The notes under the pieces: generated by a model
What the model was told of the DNA's origin: nothing
The model's input: only the letters and a program-made list of their open reading frames with translations
Databases searched by the model: none
Translations under genes and position numbers: made by a program
NCBI GenBank assembly: GCA_013812655.1
Contig: JACCTC010000256.1
Coordinates: 1 to 33,032 of the forward strand
From: Deltaproteobacteria bacterium
Lineage (GTDB): Bacteria; Myxococcota_A; Polyangia; Haliangiales; Haliangiaceae
Reading direction: 5' to 3'
DNA length: 33,032 bases
Part shown: in pieces, positions 31,425 to 33,032 of the stretch
How positions within the stretch are numbered: the stretch's first letter is position 1
How the letters are laid out: every line of letters starts with the position of its first letter

Positions 31425-32996
31425 TCAGATCGTTCGCCAGCGCGCCCATCGCGTGCGCAGCTCGGGAGGAAGCTGATCGAGCACCCATTGCCACGTCGGC
31501 TCGGCGACCAGCACGAGGCCGTTGGGATGTCTCGGATGAAGCCCGAGCGGCGGCCGCACGCCGGGCTCGGTGCGCGCCGCGAGCAGCGCATCGTCGAGCG
31601 GCGAGCCCATGCCGATCCACGCGAGCGGCAGCAGGCGCCAGCGGCGCTCGGGCGGAATGCCGTCGGGACGGATGCTGACGCGCGCCTGCGTGTACCAGGC
31701 GACCATGAACACGATGTGGCGCTCGGGGATCACGATCGTGTCGCCCGCGGGAACCGCGCCGGCGAGGGAATGGATCGCGGTGACCATCGCGGGATGCGCG
31801 ACGATCCGGCCTTCGTCGCGCGCGCCGGGCGTACGGGTCGCCAGCACGCCGGCGAGCACGGCGAGCACGAGGTCGCGGTGGTGGATCCGCGCGAGCACGC
31901 GCCCACCGACGATCGCGGCGGCCAGCGCCATCGCCACGAACGCGACGATCCGCAGCCGGAAGCCGAGGCCCTGCGCGTCGTCGACGGCGAGCCACGGCAC
32001 CGCGATCGCGATCGCGAGCACCACGATCGCCCAGGACGCGACGGTCTCACCCGAGGTGCCGCGCGGCGGCTGCTCGACGACATACGCGGCAGGCACGCGG
32101 GCGATGCCCGAGCGGATCGCGGCCCGGCCGGCGCGCGACAGCACGAACGCGCCGGCGATCCCTAGGAGCCCGCCGATCAGCGCCTCGTGGCCGAACGTCA
32201 GCGTCGCGTGGCGAGTGACCAGCGCCGGCGCGGTGAACCGCAGCTCGCCCGCCCACAGCCCGTCGACGAGCCCGGCATCGGTCGGCGAGGGCAGGGGGAA
32301 CGCGAGCCCGAGCACGCCGAACAGGACGCTGCCGATCGCGAGCACGACGATCACGTAGAGCAGACGGCGGCCGCGCAGCTTGCCGCGACCGGCGGCCTCG
32401 CCGATCACCGCGGGGATCGCGACCGCGACGAACAGCACCGCGGACATCTTGTGCGCGAGCAGCGGCAGCACCGCGCCGGCGAGCGCGATCCCGATCCGTA
32501 GCCGCGTCGGTGTCTCGAGCGCGCGCAGCACGAGCCAGAGCGCGACGAGCAGCACGGTCATCCCGACGCCGTTCTTGACGAACTCGATCGTGAGAAAGGC
32601 CGACCCCGCGCTCGTCGTCGCGAGCACTGCCGCGACGAGCCCGGCACCCCGCGAGCGGCCGAGCCGCGCGCCGACCGCGTAGGCCGGGAACGCGATCAGC
32701 GCGCCGAGGAGCGCCGCCCCGAGCTTCGCGCCGGTGATCGGATCGGTCGCGGCGGCAAACGGCGCCATCAACCAGAAGGTCAACGGCGCTGCCGGATACT
32801 GCAGCTCGCCACGCTCGAGCAGCGAGCGCAGCTCGACCGGATAGAAGTACCCGTCGACACCGACGGGAAACGGGGACGACGCGAGCATCGTCCACCGCTC
32901 GGTGAACGACAGCACGAAAAGGCCGATCAGGGCGATCGCGACGCCGGCGGCTCCAGCCCAGTGGGGCAATGACCGCGGCGCCGGCGATCCGGACAC
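31425..32996 (-). CDS. Polytopic membrane protein, possible GT-C-type glycosyltransferase
   Basis: This 523-residue protein has about 10-12 hydrophobic helices (for example GVAIALIGLFVLSFTERW, LGAALLGALIAFPAYAVGA, LVAAVLATTSAGSAFL). It also has a soluble C-terminal part of roughly 130 residues. The first loop has an acidic motif in FPVGVDGYFYPVELRSLLERG, the position where GT-C transferases (lipid-linked sugar users) keep their catalytic Asp. A GT-C-like or related membrane transferase is possible, but I see no decisive family signature. The start is taken at 32996; the partial gene at the window edge ends five bases upstream. It reads away from that gene in the same direction, so the two may share a transcript. 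Confidence 0.6.
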   Translation of the reverse strand: MSGSPAPRSLPHWAGAAGVAIALIGLFVLSFTERWTMLASSPFPVGVDGYFYPVELRSLLERGELQYPAAPLTFWLMAPFAAATDPITGAKLGAALLGALIAFPAYAVGARLGRSRGAGLVAAVLATTSAGSAFLTIEFVKNGVGMTVLLVALWLVLRALETPTRLRIGIALAGAVLPLLAHKMSAVLFVAVAIPAVIGEAAGRGKLRGRRLLYVIVVLAIGSVLFGVLGLAFPLPSPTDAGLVDGLWAGELRFTAPALVTRHATLTFGHEALIGGLLGIAGAFVLSRAGRAAIRSGIARVPAAYVVEQPPRGTSGETVASWAIVVLAIAIAVPWLAVDDAQGLGFRLRIVAFVAMALAAAIVGGRVLARIHHRDLVLAVLAGVLATRTPGARDEGRIVAHPAMVTAIHSLAGAVPAGDTIVIPERHIVFMVAWYTQARVSIRPDGIPPERRWRLLPLAWIGMGSPLDDALLAARTEPGVRPPLGLHPRHPNGLVLVAEPTWQWVLDQLPPELRTRWARWRTI

Positions 32997-33001
32997 GCGA
33001 G

Positions 33002-33032
33002 CTACTTCATGTCCTTCATGTCGTGGCCGGCG
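33002..33032 (-). CDS. C-terminal end of a gene running off the window
   Basis: On the minus strand, nine codons (AGHDMKDMK) and a TAG stop (33002-33004) precede the membrane-protein gene by five bases. Close spacing in the same direction suggests the last codons of an upstream gene. The His/Met/Lys-rich tail resembles metal-handling tails, but nine residues are too few to assign it. Confidence 0.4.
   Translation of the reverse strand, partial: AGHDMKDMK

Noticed and set aside
1..33032. CRISPR arrays, tRNA or rRNA genes
   Set aside because: I saw no regularly spaced repeats with unique spacers and no tRNA- or rRNA-like sequence; the only tandem repeat has no spacers.

Overview
The window is high-GC bacterial chromosome, with coding regions strongly biased to G/C at third positions. 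The gene set suggests a Myxococcota (myxobacterial, Haliangium/Kofleria-like) genome: a dispersed exopolysaccharide (EPS) locus with a Wzc-type tyrosine kinase and an outer-membrane barrel, a sigma-54 activator with FHA-like and GAF sensor parts, Cys-rich lipoproteins, and an M16 lipoprotein peptidase. This assignment is inference from gene content; no rRNA or other marker gene is present.

Left edge (1-681): the 5' end of an IS4-type transposase runs off the window, followed by about 430 bp without a convincing gene.

EPS locus (682-18062). One minus-strand run reads Wzc-like kinase, glycosyltransferase, GNAT acyltransferase, glycosyltransferase, asparagine-synthase-type amidotransferase and CapK-type adenylate-forming enzyme. 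Junctions are overlaps or gaps of a few bases, so this is very probably one operon. Upstream on the same strand lie an outer-membrane beta-barrel coupled to a Gfo/Idh/MocA oxidoreductase, with a good sigma-70 promoter, and a DegT-type sugar aminotransferase. Divergent from these are an NAD-dependent sugar epimerase and a coupled sigma-54 activator. A convergent minus pair (SAM methyltransferase and DUF3473-type polysaccharide deacetylase) and a divergent GT2 glycosyltransferase close the locus. Together they could make, modify (amination, acylation, amidation, deacetylation) and export a polymer. The polymerase, flippase, initiating transferase and OPX/Wza protein are not in the window.

Middle (18063-22405): a 12-bp tandem repeat, a lipoprotein coupled to a Gly/Ser-rich exported protein, a small tail-anchored protein, a tandem pair of paralogous metallo-beta-lactamase-fold hydrolases, and dtd (D-aminoacyl-tRNA deacylase). 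An 83-bp palindromic REP/MITE-like element abuts the dtd start codon.

Right part (22547-33032): a Cys-rich lipoprotein, an oligopeptide-type ABC permease pair (no ATPase or binding protein here), a small Rieske protein, a GNAT-like protein, and an M16 zinc peptidase divergent from a POT-family peptide transporter, with a perfect 9-bp-arm palindrome between them. A short in-frame remnant of a second M16 gene lies just downstream of the intact one. Two small ORFs, a polytopic membrane protein and the last codons of one more gene finish the window. Peptide transport and proteolysis recur here, but joint function is not proven.
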